From the NCBI GenBank assembly GCA_012719175.1, contig JAAYAX010000007.1, positions 59,261 to 123,260 on the forward strand: a DNA stretch of 64,000 bases, written 5' to 3'. The position numbers and the translations under genes were made by a program. The notes under the pieces were generated by a model. The model was given only the letters and a program-made list of their open reading frames with translations, was not told the origin of the DNA and did not search any database. Positions 1-8,350 of this stretch are shown here, one piece after another. Source of the stretch: Methanomassiliicoccus sp. (GTDB taxonomy: Archaea > Thermoplasmatota > Thermoplasmata > Methanomassiliicoccales > Methanomassiliicoccaceae). How positions within the stretch are numbered: position 1 is the stretch's first letter; each line of letters begins with the position of its first letter.

Positions 1-9
1 GTTTTGATA

Positions 10-1494
10 TCACAACAGATCTTCCTGCGTTAATGGGTCTGCAGTTCTTTTACATTCCACTAGCATTACAAAGGGATCATTATCTGGGGGATAGGAGCGT
101 TCTGGAAATCCTGTAACAAGCCCATTCGTCACGAGAAGACGTGGCGAGTTAGTAATGCCGCCCACCAAGACCGAACCTTCCTGCGTCAGAGACAAGGCAT
201 ACGCCCTCTCATCTCCTGATCCTCCTATCATGGTGGAATATGTGATGCTGTCTCCCTCTTCGTTCACCTGAATGAGGAAAGCATCGAGTTCCCCTCCAGA
301 ATAATTGTGGCTGTTCGTATCTTGCGTAACTGGGAAGCCCGCCATACCAAAGAAGCCCGTTACTAAAATTTGTTCTGATGTGTCGATCTTGATATTGTAA
401 CCATAATCCCATCCGGGCGTTCCAACCAATGATGAGAAAACAATATCCAATTCCCTATTGAGTTTCAAGATCAAAACATCACCATGCCCTTTGTTTGGGG
501 TGTTTATGTTGGCCTTCGGTCCGGGGAAGTTACCAAAGCTTTGCCCCGTGATGTAGATATTGTCTGAGCCATCTATACACATCCCGAATCCATCGTCATA
601 TTCGGGGGAACCCAATAAACGAGTTTTCTCGATTACCCCATTAGGCTGAAGAACGGAGATGAACACGTCGCTTTCTCCCGAACTTACTCCCGTGACAATC
701 GCTTCCGAACCAAGCTCTGAAGATGAGCTTGCCCCACACACTACAACCCTGCCTTGTGAGTCTACTGCGATAGCATGACCGGTATCAACACTAGATCCCC
801 CCAGGACTCTTGAGAACATTAATTCCCCTTTAGGGCTGAACCCCTGGATGAATGCATCCATTCCATTAGATGGATTCTTTTCATCACCTATTGTTACCTG
901 GAATTCCTTTGAAGAAATGCAACCTGTCAGGAACAAGGTCCCGTCTGAGCTCACTGCTAAGGCATGGGAGCTATCGAAATCCGAACCCCCTATGATATGG
1001 CTGAATAGGAGCTGGTCGGTAAAGGGATCAATTTTCAATATGAATCCGTCAGGACCACCACGATCACCTGCTTCACTAGTAACGGGAAAGTCAAACGAAA
1101 ATGTAGTACCCGCCACATAGATGTAACCAGCGTCATCAACAACGACGGCGTTGCCGCCATCGGAATCATTTCCTCCTACTAAACAACAATATTTGACCAC
1201 AGTGCCGGTGCTGTCCAGTTTGAGGACCATTACATCTGAGGAATTGTTGTGCCCAACATATTTGGCAGAAGTTATGGGCAATCCCATCCCTCCACTTCCC
1301 GTTAGATAGATATTTCCCTCCTTGTCAGTGCAGCTAGATCTGATTTCATCGCTGAAGTCACTGGGATGCGATCCCACGATCTTCTCCTGATCTGTCATGG
1401 ATGATTGAAAATACCCAGAGGATATCAAAGCAAGTAGACATATAATGGTGGTTAAAAGAACTGCAAAGATAGCAATGTTCAGCGATTTCCTCAT
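10..1494 (-). CDS. Secreted seven-repeat beta-propeller (SBBP-type) protein
   Basis: The protein starts with a hydrophobic segment at about residues 8-29 that looks like a signal peptide or membrane anchor. The rest consists of seven repeats of about 57 residues, each with a G-G-x-x-x-D core followed by an aspartate-rich turn and a V/I-x-G-x-T strand, as in SBBP (seven-bladed beta-propeller) repeats. Seven repeats match one closed propeller. It is probably an extracellular binding or structural protein; no catalytic motif is visible and the ligand is unknown. ATG at 1494 is preferred over the TTG one codon upstream. A TATA-like stretch lies near 1530-1540 on this strand. It stands alone, with no operon partner on its strand. 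Confidence 0.8.
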   Translation of the reverse strand: MRKSLNIAIFAVLLTTIICLLALISSGYFQSSMTDQEKIVGSHPSDFSDEIRSSCTDKEGNIYLTGSGGMGLPITSAKYVGHNNSSDVMVLKLDSTGTVVKYCCLVGGNDSDGGNAVVVDDAGYIYVAGTTFSFDFPVTSEAGDRGGPDGFILKIDPFTDQLLFSHIIGGSDFDSSHALAVSSDGTLFLTGCISSKEFQVTIGDEKNPSNGMDAFIQGFSPKGELMFSRVLGGSSVDTGHAIAVDSQGRVVVCGASSSSELGSEAIVTGVSSGESDVFISVLQPNGVIEKTRLLGSPEYDDGFGMCIDGSDNIYITGQSFGNFPGPKANINTPNKGHGDVLILKLNRELDIVFSSLVGTPGWDYGYNIKIDTSEQILVTGFFGMAGFPVTQDTNSHNYSGGELDAFLIQVNEEGDSITYSTMIGGSGDERAYALSLTQEGSVLVGGITNSPRLLVTNGLVTGFPERSYPPDNDPFVMLVECKRTADPLTQEDLL

Positions 1495-1499
1495 CAACT

Positions 1500-2003
1500 T
1501 CCCGGTTAGGTAATGAAATATGGCGATGATAAATATATTTATTAAGCCTCAACTAATTGAGTCAAGAGGATTCAGACTAATAGTCCGTTCGTTCAAATCG
1601 CACCCCCTTGCACCACTCATTCTAACAATGACTACAAGTGTTGTCATGTTCTTCACCCCTTCAAGTCCGGGATGCATACATCTGTCTTCTCTCCCCCAAG
1701 GAGTGGGAACAGAAAACAGAGAGAGCGTTCTAAGAATCAGAAGCGAAGAAGCGTGTTTTATCACTTAATCTTCCCATTTTATCAAAATCGAAGGACTCTT
1801 GCGCGATACCCTTTTACATTTCTTCATTCTGCTCTGAAATCCAGGATTTTCCATTTTTCGTTCATGGTAAAAATAATGGGATCCTCAAACATTGCCAAAT
1901 TTCTAAGTCCCCCATATTCTCCAAAGGGCTTGAGTTAAAATTTCTAAAATCCATATGATCAATATCGGCACCTATTTTGCGTTGGCCTAACAATATTGTC
2001 TTG
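1500..2003. other. AT-rich intergenic region, no supported gene
   Basis: About 500 bases separate the propeller gene from the methyltransferase. Short open frames exist on both strands, but none has recognisable protein features, a good ribosome site and consistent codon use together. The stretch 1585-1615 resembles a tRNA T-arm followed by a CCA-like end, but no matching 5' acceptor strand or anticodon arm is present, so I do not call a tRNA. The AT-rich part near 1525-1545 probably carries the promoter of the leftward gene. Confidence 0.5.
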
Positions 2004-2690
2004 ATGAATATGGAGGGGAGCGACAATATCACTGAGCGTGACCATCTCTGGAATGCAGCACAAAAGATAGATGAAAGCTTGATTGGGGAAGAGTATAGCA
2101 AATTGGGTGCTAGAGCTCTGAATATGTTTTACGAGAATAACGTTCATGACATCCTCGTTCTTGGCTGCGGGAAAGATGGTGATGTTCATACGTTCACAAG
2201 AAAAAGATTTTGCATTACAACCATCGATTTTTCTTCATTCGAAACGGACGAGTCGGGAAAAGGGAAAGAGAAAGGTGGTATCATTAGTTGTGGCGCCTTT
2301 TTGTCAAAGAACATTCGTGAAAAGCTTCCCTCTTCGCGTTCTTCGATAGATGCAATATTTTCTAAACTATTGTTGTGCGTGGATCTAAGGGAAGATGAAA
2401 TAATGGATTTGATGTGGGAATGTCTTCGAGTCCTAAGACCAGGTGGTTTGAACATATTATCAGTCTTTAGCGACCATGACCCCGCTTGTGGAGCAGCGGT
2501 GACATGCGGACAGGATGAATGGATAAGTGATCGTGGTTTCGTGTCTCATTTCTTCAATGAAGAAAAGATAAGAAGGATTGCCAAAGGTTTCATGGTGTTA
2601 TGGATACAAGATTATGTGGAAGAAAAACCATCGGGCTCCAAATTGATGTATGAGATTGTATTGATGAAACCAAAGAGGTCCAGGCTATAG
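2004..2690 (+). CDS. Class I SAM-dependent methyltransferase-like protein
   Basis: The protein of about 228 residues has the layout of a small class I (Rossmann-fold) methyltransferase. Motif I appears as a V-L-G-C-G-K-D-G stretch near residue 53, followed by an acidic strand end (T-T-I-D-F) and a later L-R-P-G-G motif typical of methyltransferase type 11 proteins. The substrate cannot be told from sequence. I chose ATG 2004 over the TTG at 1977 because 1977 has no ribosome site; ATG 2010 is also possible. The gene ends in TAG, and the frame after that codon is AT-rich and not protein-like. It is more AT-rich than most genes here and has no same-strand partner. Confidence 0.6.
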   Translation: MNMEGSDNITERDHLWNAAQKIDESLIGEEYSKLGARALNMFYENNVHDILVLGCGKDGDVHTFTRKRFCITTIDFSSFETDESGKGKEKGGIISCGAFLSKNIREKLPSSRSSIDAIFSKLLLCVDLREDEIMDLMWECLRVLRPGGLNILSVFSDHDPACGAAVTCGQDEWISDRGFVSHFFNEEKIRRIAKGFMVLWIQDYVEEKPSGSKLMYEIVLMKPKRSRL

Positions 2691-2952
2691 GTTCAGGATG
2701 TGTACATTAAATGCAAATGTTCAACAAATTGTATTTACATTTATCTCTTGCTTACATAGTAAACCGATATTTAAGGTGATGATGTTTTTATCATCTCTCT
2801 ACAAAATTTCTTTTTAACCAGGCAGCACTAATATTGTATATTTTTTTTCCACACTTACATATTTTTGCTTAGAGAAGAGAAATGGACTTCTAATGACCGC
2901 AGACAGTTAAGAGGACTACCTACCTGATTGGAAATAAATCGCAGTCGTCACT

Positions 2953-3222
2953 ATGATGGCAATGGCACTTGGTGTCCACTATCTGGCGGTTGGCATACTA
3001 TCGCTATAAAATGTTGGGTCAGTACCCAGTGTGATCGTCGTCTCCTTTGGCTTCGCGGCTCTCTTCGGTATGACTCTTTGTGCAGTGGCTATGTTGTACA
3101 GGTCGACGCTCAAAACGAACAATGCAACGATTGTTGCCACGGTGTTGACCTTCTTGATGTTCATGACCCTCGTCACGCAACTGCTCACGATGTCAAATAT
3201 CGATCCGTTCTTCATGACTTAA
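2953..3222 (+). pseudogene. Small three-helix membrane protein broken by a TAA codon
   Basis: Reading from ATG 2953 gives a hydrophobic helix (about 18 residues), then TAA at 3007-3009. The same frame then continues without a stop to 3222. The continuation encodes a short loop and two further clear membrane helices separated by a basic loop (R-S-T-L-K-T-N-N). Together the frame would give a protein of about 89 residues with three helices. I read this as a gene disabled by one nonsense codon. Alternatively, translation may start again at GTG 3031 and give a 63-residue two-helix protein. I do not recognise the family. Confidence 0.4.
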
Positions 3223-3336
3223 TAAACAATGCATGGAGATACTTAATCAGCATAATCTAGAAAATCCAATTGACTGGATTCAGTTGAGGAAGTCATTACG
3301 CCCCATAAAAAAGGAACGATTGATATGGTGGCACTT

Positions 3337-4461
3337 TCACTCTCTCATCTTACCTCCGTCCTTGGAGCCCTGGACGAACGCCTGGAAGTTCGCCGCCGAC
3401 ATCAGCGGAGGGCACTCGCAGGCCATCCCTGCAAGGAAACCGTTCTTGAAGTGCTTGTATCGCATGGCGTCCTCGTACGCCTGGTCGTACACCTGCTGGG
3501 GGGTGCCATTGTACGCTAGAAGGGTGTCGGTGTTGCCCATTATGCAGCACTTGTCCTCGTAGATCTTGGCCACCTTCAGAAGGTCGAAGGGCTTCTGGCC
3601 ATCATAGGCGACGTGCATTACCGATCCGGGCGGAAAAGGCATGTCCTGGCACAGGTGGTAATCCTTACCATGGTCGCCGCACTGGTGGTAGAAGATCCCG
3701 GTCGTCCCCGCGTCGAGCTTGACGATCTTCTCTAAAGCTTCCTTCATGTAGTCGGTGGCGAACTCCTTGCATTGGTCGACCGACATCGTGCTGCTGTTCG
3801 CCAGCAGGGTGGCACAAGACGTTTTGAACGGTTTCCCGGGGTAATGGATAGTTAACGCCTCACAGGCGTTGACGCAGTGGGTCACCACCTTCTTCATTAT
3901 GCTGTGCGCCAGGTCCGGCTCCTGGATGACCCACATCAGCATGTTCTCCGGTGAGACCCAGAAACTGCCTACTACGAACGGCTCGTAGATGAACTGCCAT
4001 GGCTTGTAGCCCTTGCCGGAGTAACTCTCCACCGCCTTCAGACCCCGAACGTGCCTTGCCATGGTCGGACCATTTGCCAGCTCCTCGGGCGACAGCGGCT
4101 CAAGCTTGTCCGCCTTCTCCACAGTGTCCGCCGGGTACGTTACGATGTCAGGGGCGGCCATGGGGCCGGTCGGCATCTTGATGGTGCCGCCGTAGTCCTC
4201 GTTCCAGTAGACCGCATAGTTCCAGTTCAGGTACGGCATTATGCCATGAACCCGGGCGGTGTCCAGCTGCCAAGCGATCGCTTTTTCCGGTTCAGTATAA
4301 TAATCGTAAAGGGAGTGGCCGTGAGCGGTGGCCGCATAGCTGCTGACCAGCGGGCTTATGGGAACGTGATCGTGGTCTCCGTTCACGAACATCCTCTTGA
4401 TGTTCTCCCTCTCCCGGTCATAGTTATCCTTCGTACCCGCGGGCAGTGAATCCCAGCTCAT
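3337..4461 (-). CDS. Uroporphyrinogen decarboxylase-family (MtaA/MtbA-like) corrinoid methyltransferase homologue
   Basis: This 374-residue protein has the length and pattern of the UroD superfamily branch that includes methylcobamide:coenzyme M methyltransferases. It carries H259-x-C261 and a late cysteine pair C348/C350, matching the H-x-C...C zinc site by which MtaA and MtbA bind the thiol of coenzyme M. True UroD enzymes lack this site. The likely role is moving a methyl group between a corrinoid protein and a thiol, but no corrinoid protein or substrate-specific methyltransferase sits next to it, so the acceptor is unknown. The start ATG has a purine-rich ribosome site (AGGGGAAGG) upstream. 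It is a single gene. Confidence 0.75.
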   Translation of the reverse strand: MSWDSLPAGTKDNYDRERENIKRMFVNGDHDHVPISPLVSSYAATAHGHSLYDYYTEPEKAIAWQLDTARVHGIMPYLNWNYAVYWNEDYGGTIKMPTGPMAAPDIVTYPADTVEKADKLEPLSPEELANGPTMARHVRGLKAVESYSGKGYKPWQFIYEPFVVGSFWVSPENMLMWVIQEPDLAHSIMKKVVTHCVNACEALTIHYPGKPFKTSCATLLANSSTMSVDQCKEFATDYMKEALEKIVKLDAGTTGIFYHQCGDHGKDYHLCQDMPFPPGSVMHVAYDGQKPFDLLKVAKIYEDKCCIMGNTDTLLAYNGTPQQVYDQAYEDAMRYKHFKNGFLAGMACECPPLMSAANFQAFVQGSKDGGKMRE

Positions 4462-4568
4462 ATCCTTCCCCTCGGCATATTCATCCCTTCAGCATCCCGC
4501 ACACTTTTTCATTCTATATGCACCAATCGTTCATGCCATTTATGTATGATAAGGTACCAATTAGTTAT

Positions 4569-4652
4569 ACCGACCTGATCTGGAACCAAACACACAACCA
4601 CAGAGCAAATAGGAAGTGCCGGAAGAACGCTTCTAAACCGGATCAGGTCGAT
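4569..4652. repeat. Inverted repeat, 13-bp arms
   Basis: The arm CGACCTGATCTGG (4571-4583) pairs with CCGGATCAGGTCG (4638-4650) over 13 positions with one G-T wobble. Ten of these (4571-4580 with 4641-4650) are perfect, and the loop is 54 bases. It lies in gene-free DNA upstream of the UroD-family gene. It may be a structured RNA or the remnant of a mobile element. Confidence 0.55.
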
Positions 4653-4665
4653 AATTCCTCCTATT

Positions 4666-4741
4666 GAGGGGGCTGCGCCTTCATCCGAGACAACCTAGTC
4701 CGAGATCTATAGCCAAACATCCTATGAGGCGCTGCCCCCTC
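4666..4741. repeat. Inverted repeat, 15-bp arms
   Basis: GAGGGGGCTGCGCCT (4666-4680) and AGGCGCTGCCCCCTC (4727-4741) are complementary at 14 of 15 positions, with a 46-base loop. The repeat begins 14 bases after the previous one. The stems are far more GC-rich than the AT-rich surroundings. The function is unknown. Confidence 0.55.
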
Positions 4742-5072
4742 CCTTTCTACAATTTCACTTCACTCTCGATGACCGCTCATAACAATGGCCGTCGATTATG
4801 GATAGAATTTGATGATCGTGCAATATTGTCCTAGTAAAAAGCGAAAAGTCTAGCCTGTGACAAACCAATAAGGTTACTATCCTGAGGAGTCCTGAAGTTC
4901 AGATCAAACCATGCACCATGAGCTCTATCACCAACGTTCGTGATGAATTTTCAATATGATGGGTGGCTCCATTCGACTAAAATAACCATTTCTGTTTTTA
5001 CAGAGCATCATTAACATGTCTGCGTTACAAAGAAAATGTCGATCACATGACCGATCTCTTTTTAAGTTCTTT
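4742..5072. other. Intergenic region, nothing recognised
   Basis: About 330 bases between the inverted repeats and the 3' end of the leftward UDG-like gene. I see no open frame with coding character, no tRNA and no convincing C/D-box pair. An isolated GTGATGA resembling a C box occurs near 4940 but has no D box at a suitable distance. Confidence 0.4.
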
Positions 5073-5846
5073 TCATCTGGTCTTCTTCAAAATTTCCTGT
5101 ATGCGTTTTATCTCCAGGTCCTGAATCTCCTCGACGGTCATCTTGCCGCCGCTCTTCATGACCCTGACCACCTCGCTGGAGGGGTTGGTGAAAACGAACA
5201 GGTTCACCGTCTTGGAAGTGCCGTCCTTGAACTTATGCTTGTACGTGATCGGCAACCTTGACGATTGCATGAACTCGCTGATGCTCAGTTCCTGATCGAT
5301 ATCCTGACCATCGAAGGCATGCAGGCATAGTTCCAACGCGTACTTACCAAAGGCGAGCACGTTCAGTTCTGCCTTACCGAGCGCCTTGATCTCGTCAAGG
5401 AAGTGCTCTTCGCAGCGCGTGGCCGCCTTTCGCCATTCCTTGTTGATATCTCGATCGCCATTCACAGGAACGCACTTCAGCGCGTGGGTCCAGTAGACCC
5501 TCCCCTGGGACGGGTCGAATCGGGAGAATATTTGAATGACCTTGGAGAGCGGATTGGAACGCTTGATATCCTCCGGTGGTCCACCCTCCCTTGCTATCTT
5601 GGAGAGCCTTTCCTGGATCGCTTCACTGGTCGATAGCGAACGAAGCCAGAACCCTGGCTCTTGAGAGACCACCAGAAAATCGACCGCATGGCTAGGGCCA
5701 TTCCGAGGAAAGAGGACGGGTAACTTGTCCTTTTTCCGGGGGCATCCATTACAAGGGCTGGATATCTTTGTCCTGAGGTCCATCAGACCATCTAGCGTTC
5801 CATCGACCACAGGGGAATATCTGAAGGATGGATAAATTGGTTTCAC
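5073..5846 (-). CDS. Uracil-DNA glycosylase superfamily protein with four Fe-S-type cysteines
   Basis: The protein (257 residues, GTG start) carries C32-x2-C35, C125 and C145. This fits the four-cysteine [4Fe-4S] pattern of family 4/5 uracil-DNA glycosylases. A V-S-Q-E-P-G segment near residue 59 stands where those enzymes have the G-E-A-P-G catalytic motif, and T-H-A-L-K-C-V-P resembles the conserved segment before the third cysteine. The usual aspartate or glutamate of the active site is not clearly present, so uracil excision is uncertain. A role as a divergent base-excision or nucleic-acid enzyme is inferred. It is monocistronic and leftward. Confidence 0.65.
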   Translation of the reverse strand: MKPIYPSFRYSPVVDGTLDGLMDLRTKISSPCNGCPRKKDKLPVLFPRNGPSHAVDFLVVSQEPGFWLRSLSTSEAIQERLSKIAREGGPPEDIKRSNPLSKVIQIFSRFDPSQGRVYWTHALKCVPVNGDRDINKEWRKAATRCEEHFLDEIKALGKAELNVLAFGKYALELCLHAFDGQDIDQELSISEFMQSSRLPITYKHKFKDGTSKTVNLFVFTNPSSEVVRVMKSGGKMTVEEIQDLEIKRIQEILKKTR

Positions 5847-6027
5847 ATCAGCAGGTCGTGCCTGATGAACAATTTCCCCAACGCTGCATCGTCATCCATC
5901 AGATATCATGTCATGGTGGTTCAGTAAGGGGGATAGTTAAAAATCACTCCGACCATATCATTTCCTCTGATAGATCATGGCCGAACCTGAACTTGGATGT
6001 CCTATTAAGCTGGAAAGGAGAGAAGAC

Positions 6028-6339
6028 ATGTTTGCTAAGGTGTTGCAGCTGAAGGACCTTGTAGCGTATCAGGAAGGGACAGTGGCCAGCCGCATGCTGA
6101 TCAATAAGAAGGCAGGAACCATCACCATCTTCTCGTTCGATGAGGGGGAGGGGCTCTCCGAGCATACAGCACCGTTCGACGCCCTCGTAACGATCCTTGA
6201 CGGGGAGTGTGAAGTATGGATCGCTGGCGAGACCTTCAGCGTGAAGGAGGGGGACTCCATCATTCTGCCAGCTAGCAAACCGCATGCGCTCAGTGCTGTG
6301 ACCAAATTCAAGATGATGCTGACGATGATAAGAGAGTGA
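6028..6339 (+). CDS. Small single-domain cupin
   Basis: This 103-residue protein is a compact cupin barrel: an E-H-x-x-P-F-D-A-L-V-x-I-L-D-G motif, then G-D-x-I-I-L-P-A and a late P-H-A. The histidine of the first motif and the late histidine could be metal ligands. ATG 6028 is chosen because GGAAAGGAGA ends about eight bases upstream; the frame is open further back but has no ribosome site. It is the first gene of a tight three-gene unit, and the next start is three bases after its stop. Cupins of this size often sense or bind a small molecule; no substrate can be inferred. Confidence 0.75.
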   Translation: MFAKVLQLKDLVAYQEGTVASRMLINKKAGTITIFSFDEGEGLSEHTAPFDALVTILDGECEVWIAGETFSVKEGDSIILPASKPHALSAVTKFKMMLTMIRE

Positions 6340-6342
6340 AAA

Positions 6343-6618
6343 ATGACCAGTGACGACAAGGAAGGAAGTTACTGCAGCATCTGCGGTGGTATCTCTCCCG
6401 GCAAGATCAAGACCAAGTGCATAACGGTCAGGGGAAAGGAGATAGGCATCGACAGGCTAGACCAGATCATTCTCGAGGTAACAACTCTGAACCTCTCACT
6501 AGATGATGACATTGTCAGGGAACTGTTGAAGAGAGTTAAGTTGTTCAACTATGTGCCTACAGTGCGATCGGACGACCATGGTGAGACGTTATTGAGCGGG
6601 TATAAGAAAGGAGGCTGA
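6343..6618 (+). CDS. Small protein with N-terminal CxxC motif, middle gene of cupin operon
   Basis: The protein has 91 residues. It begins with an acidic tail and a C-S-I-C knuckle at about residues 11-14, with another cysteine at about 26. A charged helical segment (G-I-D-R-L-D-Q-I-I-L-E-V) follows. The paired cysteines suggest a metal or redox site, but I do not recognise the family. The start is three bases after the cupin stop, and the next gene starts three bases after its stop with an AAGGAGG site inside its own 3' end. The three proteins are therefore probably made together and may act together. Confidence 0.6.
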   Translation: MTSDDKEGSYCSICGGISPGKIKTKCITVRGKEIGIDRLDQIILEVTTLNLSLDDDIVRELLKRVKLFNYVPTVRSDDHGETLLSGYKKGG

Positions 6619-6621
6619 GCG

Positions 6622-6852
6622 ATGTACGGTCAGTGCCCTGGCTCCGCTAACATAAGGACTCCGACCCTATCGATCAAGAAATGCCCGGAGTGCGGGCAGG
6701 ATGTGGAGATCTTTTCCTCTGACATCAAGGTCGCCTGTGATAACTGTGGGTTCGTGATCTACAACGACATCTCAGGCTGCATCCAATGGTGCAAACACGC
6801 CAAGGAGTGCATCGGAGAAGAGAGGTACAATGAGCTCGTCAAGAACGGATGA
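6622..6852 (+). CDS. Zinc-ribbon/rubredoxin-like small protein, third gene of cupin operon
   Basis: This 76-residue protein contains C-P-E-C near residue 21 and C-D-N-C near residue 39, a standard four-cysteine zinc-ribbon or rubredoxin-like knuckle pair. A second cluster follows (C-I-Q-W-C-K-H-A-K-E-C), giving three more cysteines and a histidine that could hold another metal. AAGGAGG lies just upstream of the ATG. Together with the cupin and the CxxC protein it forms a compact metal-rich operon. The function is unknown; electron transfer or metal sensing would be consistent. Confidence 0.65.
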   Translation: MYGQCPGSANIRTPTLSIKKCPECGQDVEIFSSDIKVACDNCGFVIYNDISGCIQWCKHAKECIGEERYNELVKNG

Positions 6853-7054
6853 AGTGTATCCCTGCGTATGCTAGGGTACGTATTCCAGTCTTTCTGGTAG
6901 CCTTCGATGATTGGGAAGGAAACTATCACAGGAGGAGAAGAATGGAAATAGAGTAGTTGACTGGATATTACCCAGCTTTTATACATCCTGTTATTGATCT
7001 CTTTTCATTAAAATGAAAAAAAGGTTTAGAATACGGCGATGTAGCATCATCCCA

Positions 7055-7507
7055 TCATGCTGCGGACTCCACACTTATTGTGAACGACACGTCGCTCAGA
7101 TCAATTGCACCTAGCGACGGTACGATCTTGACGGTGAACACATCATTGGAATTGCCATTTGATACTTCAATACCCGATGAGGTCCAAGCACCCGCAGGGT
7201 TCTGAGTAAAAGTTGCTATGACTTCGCCCGATATTGTGACAGTAAAGTCACTCGCCTGAATCGTTCCAGAGCCAGCGATGGCAATGACCTTGACATAATA
7301 AGTTATCGTGTCATGTCCATGATAGTTGTACGAGACCGGAACGGTGATGTTGTAATCCTCGCCCGCCTCGAAGAAGCTAGCAGCGCTCCACTCATCAACA
7401 GTGGGGGTTCCCAAAGATACTTCCTTTGGGTCCTTTGCTCCCGTCGAATGACTAGACCAGGTGAATGCCGCGATGAGGAATGTTCCTAAGCAAAGCACGC
7501 CGAGCAC
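7055..7507 (-). CDS. Secreted or membrane-anchored small protein
   Basis: About 150 residues with one hydrophobic N-terminal segment, followed by a polar, threonine/serine-rich, beta-strand-like domain with no cysteines. This is typical of exported archaeal surface proteins. The start is uncertain: GTG 7507 is the only standard start, but the frame stays open for another 16 codons upstream and keeps signal-peptide-like character (K-A-T-K-I-G-G-T-S-I-L-T) before a TAA. An ATT codon there follows a GGTGA sequence. A longer signal peptide with a rare start codon is therefore possible. No family is recognised. Confidence 0.5.
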   Translation of the reverse strand: MLGVLCLGTFLIAAFTWSSHSTGAKDPKEVSLGTPTVDEWSAASFFEAGEDYNITVPVSYNYHGHDTITYYVKVIAIAGSGTIQASDFTVTISGEVIATFTQNPAGAWTSSGIEVSNGNSNDVFTVKIVPSLGAIDLSDVSFTISVESAA

Positions 7508-7887
7508 CGTTAGAATGCTCGTTCCACCAATTTTCGTTGCTTTAAAACTAATCTTATCACCTTATTGCACTTGATTTATTCCTTTTTTTATTATTATAAA
7601 ATTAATAATATAATTTATAATTTGAACGAAATGGATGATGCCATCTGATAATCAACCTGTATTCCAGAAAGGGCGGATTGTCGTTCGTTGACGGTTTCTC
7701 TTTGATAGCCCTTTGTAGAACTCGGCGGTCACAATGTGATATCGTAAGGAGCGTTCCTCAATTATCTGACCAGGATATTGAGAACATACATGAATTGGTC
7801 GGGGACATTTGACATCAGCCGGGTCCGATCTTGAACTGTCAGGGGACATGTATATCCGTCTCGAGACATATTTGGAAAGGAGGAAAA
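7508..7887. promoter_or_regulatory. AT-rich intergenic promoter region
   Basis: The 380 bases between the leftward secreted protein and the rightward ferritin-like gene contain a very AT-rich block at about 7575-7630 with several TATA-like stretches, suitable for promoters in both directions. A strong ribosome site, GGAAAGGAGG, sits at about 7874-7883 just ahead of ATG 7888. No other gene is visible. Confidence 0.45.
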
Positions 7888-8175
7888 ATGCTCTCCAAGA
7901 TGCCTACGGACCTTAGCCGGTCAGAACAGAGGTGCATCGAGCTCGAGGCCATACGGGCCGCCATCATCGCCGAGCTGGACGCCATAAACCTTTATGAGCA
8001 GTTGGCCGCCAACTCCAAGGACCCTCTGGTGAAAAAGGTCCTTCTGGACATAGCGCGCGAGGAGAAGACCCACGCGGGCGAGTTCACCACGCTCCTGCTG
8101 TATCTCGACAAGCAGCAGAAGGAGGAGATGGAGAATGGCCGCAAGGAGGTCGAGGAGATGATTGAGGAGAAGTGA
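7888..8175 (+). CDS. Ferritin-like protein related to the domain fused to Pyrococcus encapsulin
   Basis: The 95-residue protein has two helices in the encapsulated-ferritin pattern. The first carries A-I-I-A-E-L-D-A-I-N-L-Y-E-Q (E29 and E37); the second carries L-L-D-I-A-R-E-E-K-T-H-A-G-E-F with E59-x-x-H62. These are the iron ligands of the family, and the sequence closely resembles, from memory, the ferritin-like domain at the N-terminus of Pyrococcus furiosus encapsulin. A dimer or decamer with ferroxidase activity is expected. The start follows a strong GGAAAGGAGG site. No encapsulin shell gene occurs in this window, so the shell is elsewhere or this protein acts free. Confidence 0.8.
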   Translation: MLSKMPTDLSRSEQRCIELEAIRAAIIAELDAINLYEQLAANSKDPLVKKVLLDIAREEKTHAGEFTTLLLYLDKQQKEEMENGRKEVEEMIEEK

Positions 8176-8350
8176 CCTCTTCGATCCATAATTTTTCTCC
8201 ATCTGATCGTGTTGAATAAGAGATTCTAGGGAATAAGTGACATCGACCAACCGCTTGGTGAATGCTATCCAGACCTATGCATCTGAGTTGCGTCGGAGAT
8301 CGTTCTGACTTTTATTCTTCAACCCTCTGATCTCGTCAGCCATCCATCCT

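Noticed and set aside
1549..1764. Leftward open frame in the first intergenic region
   Set aside because: No domain, no ribosome site, and it crosses the tRNA-like sequence.
2688..2690. TAG at the end of the methyltransferase, considered as a pyrrolysine codon
   Set aside because: The frame after TAG is AT-rich, unlike protein and ends after about 24 codons.
2772..2800. Small hairpin GATGAT-GTTTTT-ATCATC
   Set aside because: Only six pairs in very AT-rich DNA; likely chance.
3233..3562. Rightward open frame overlapping the 3' end of the UroD-family gene
   Set aside because: Most of it is antisense to a firm gene, with no conserved features.
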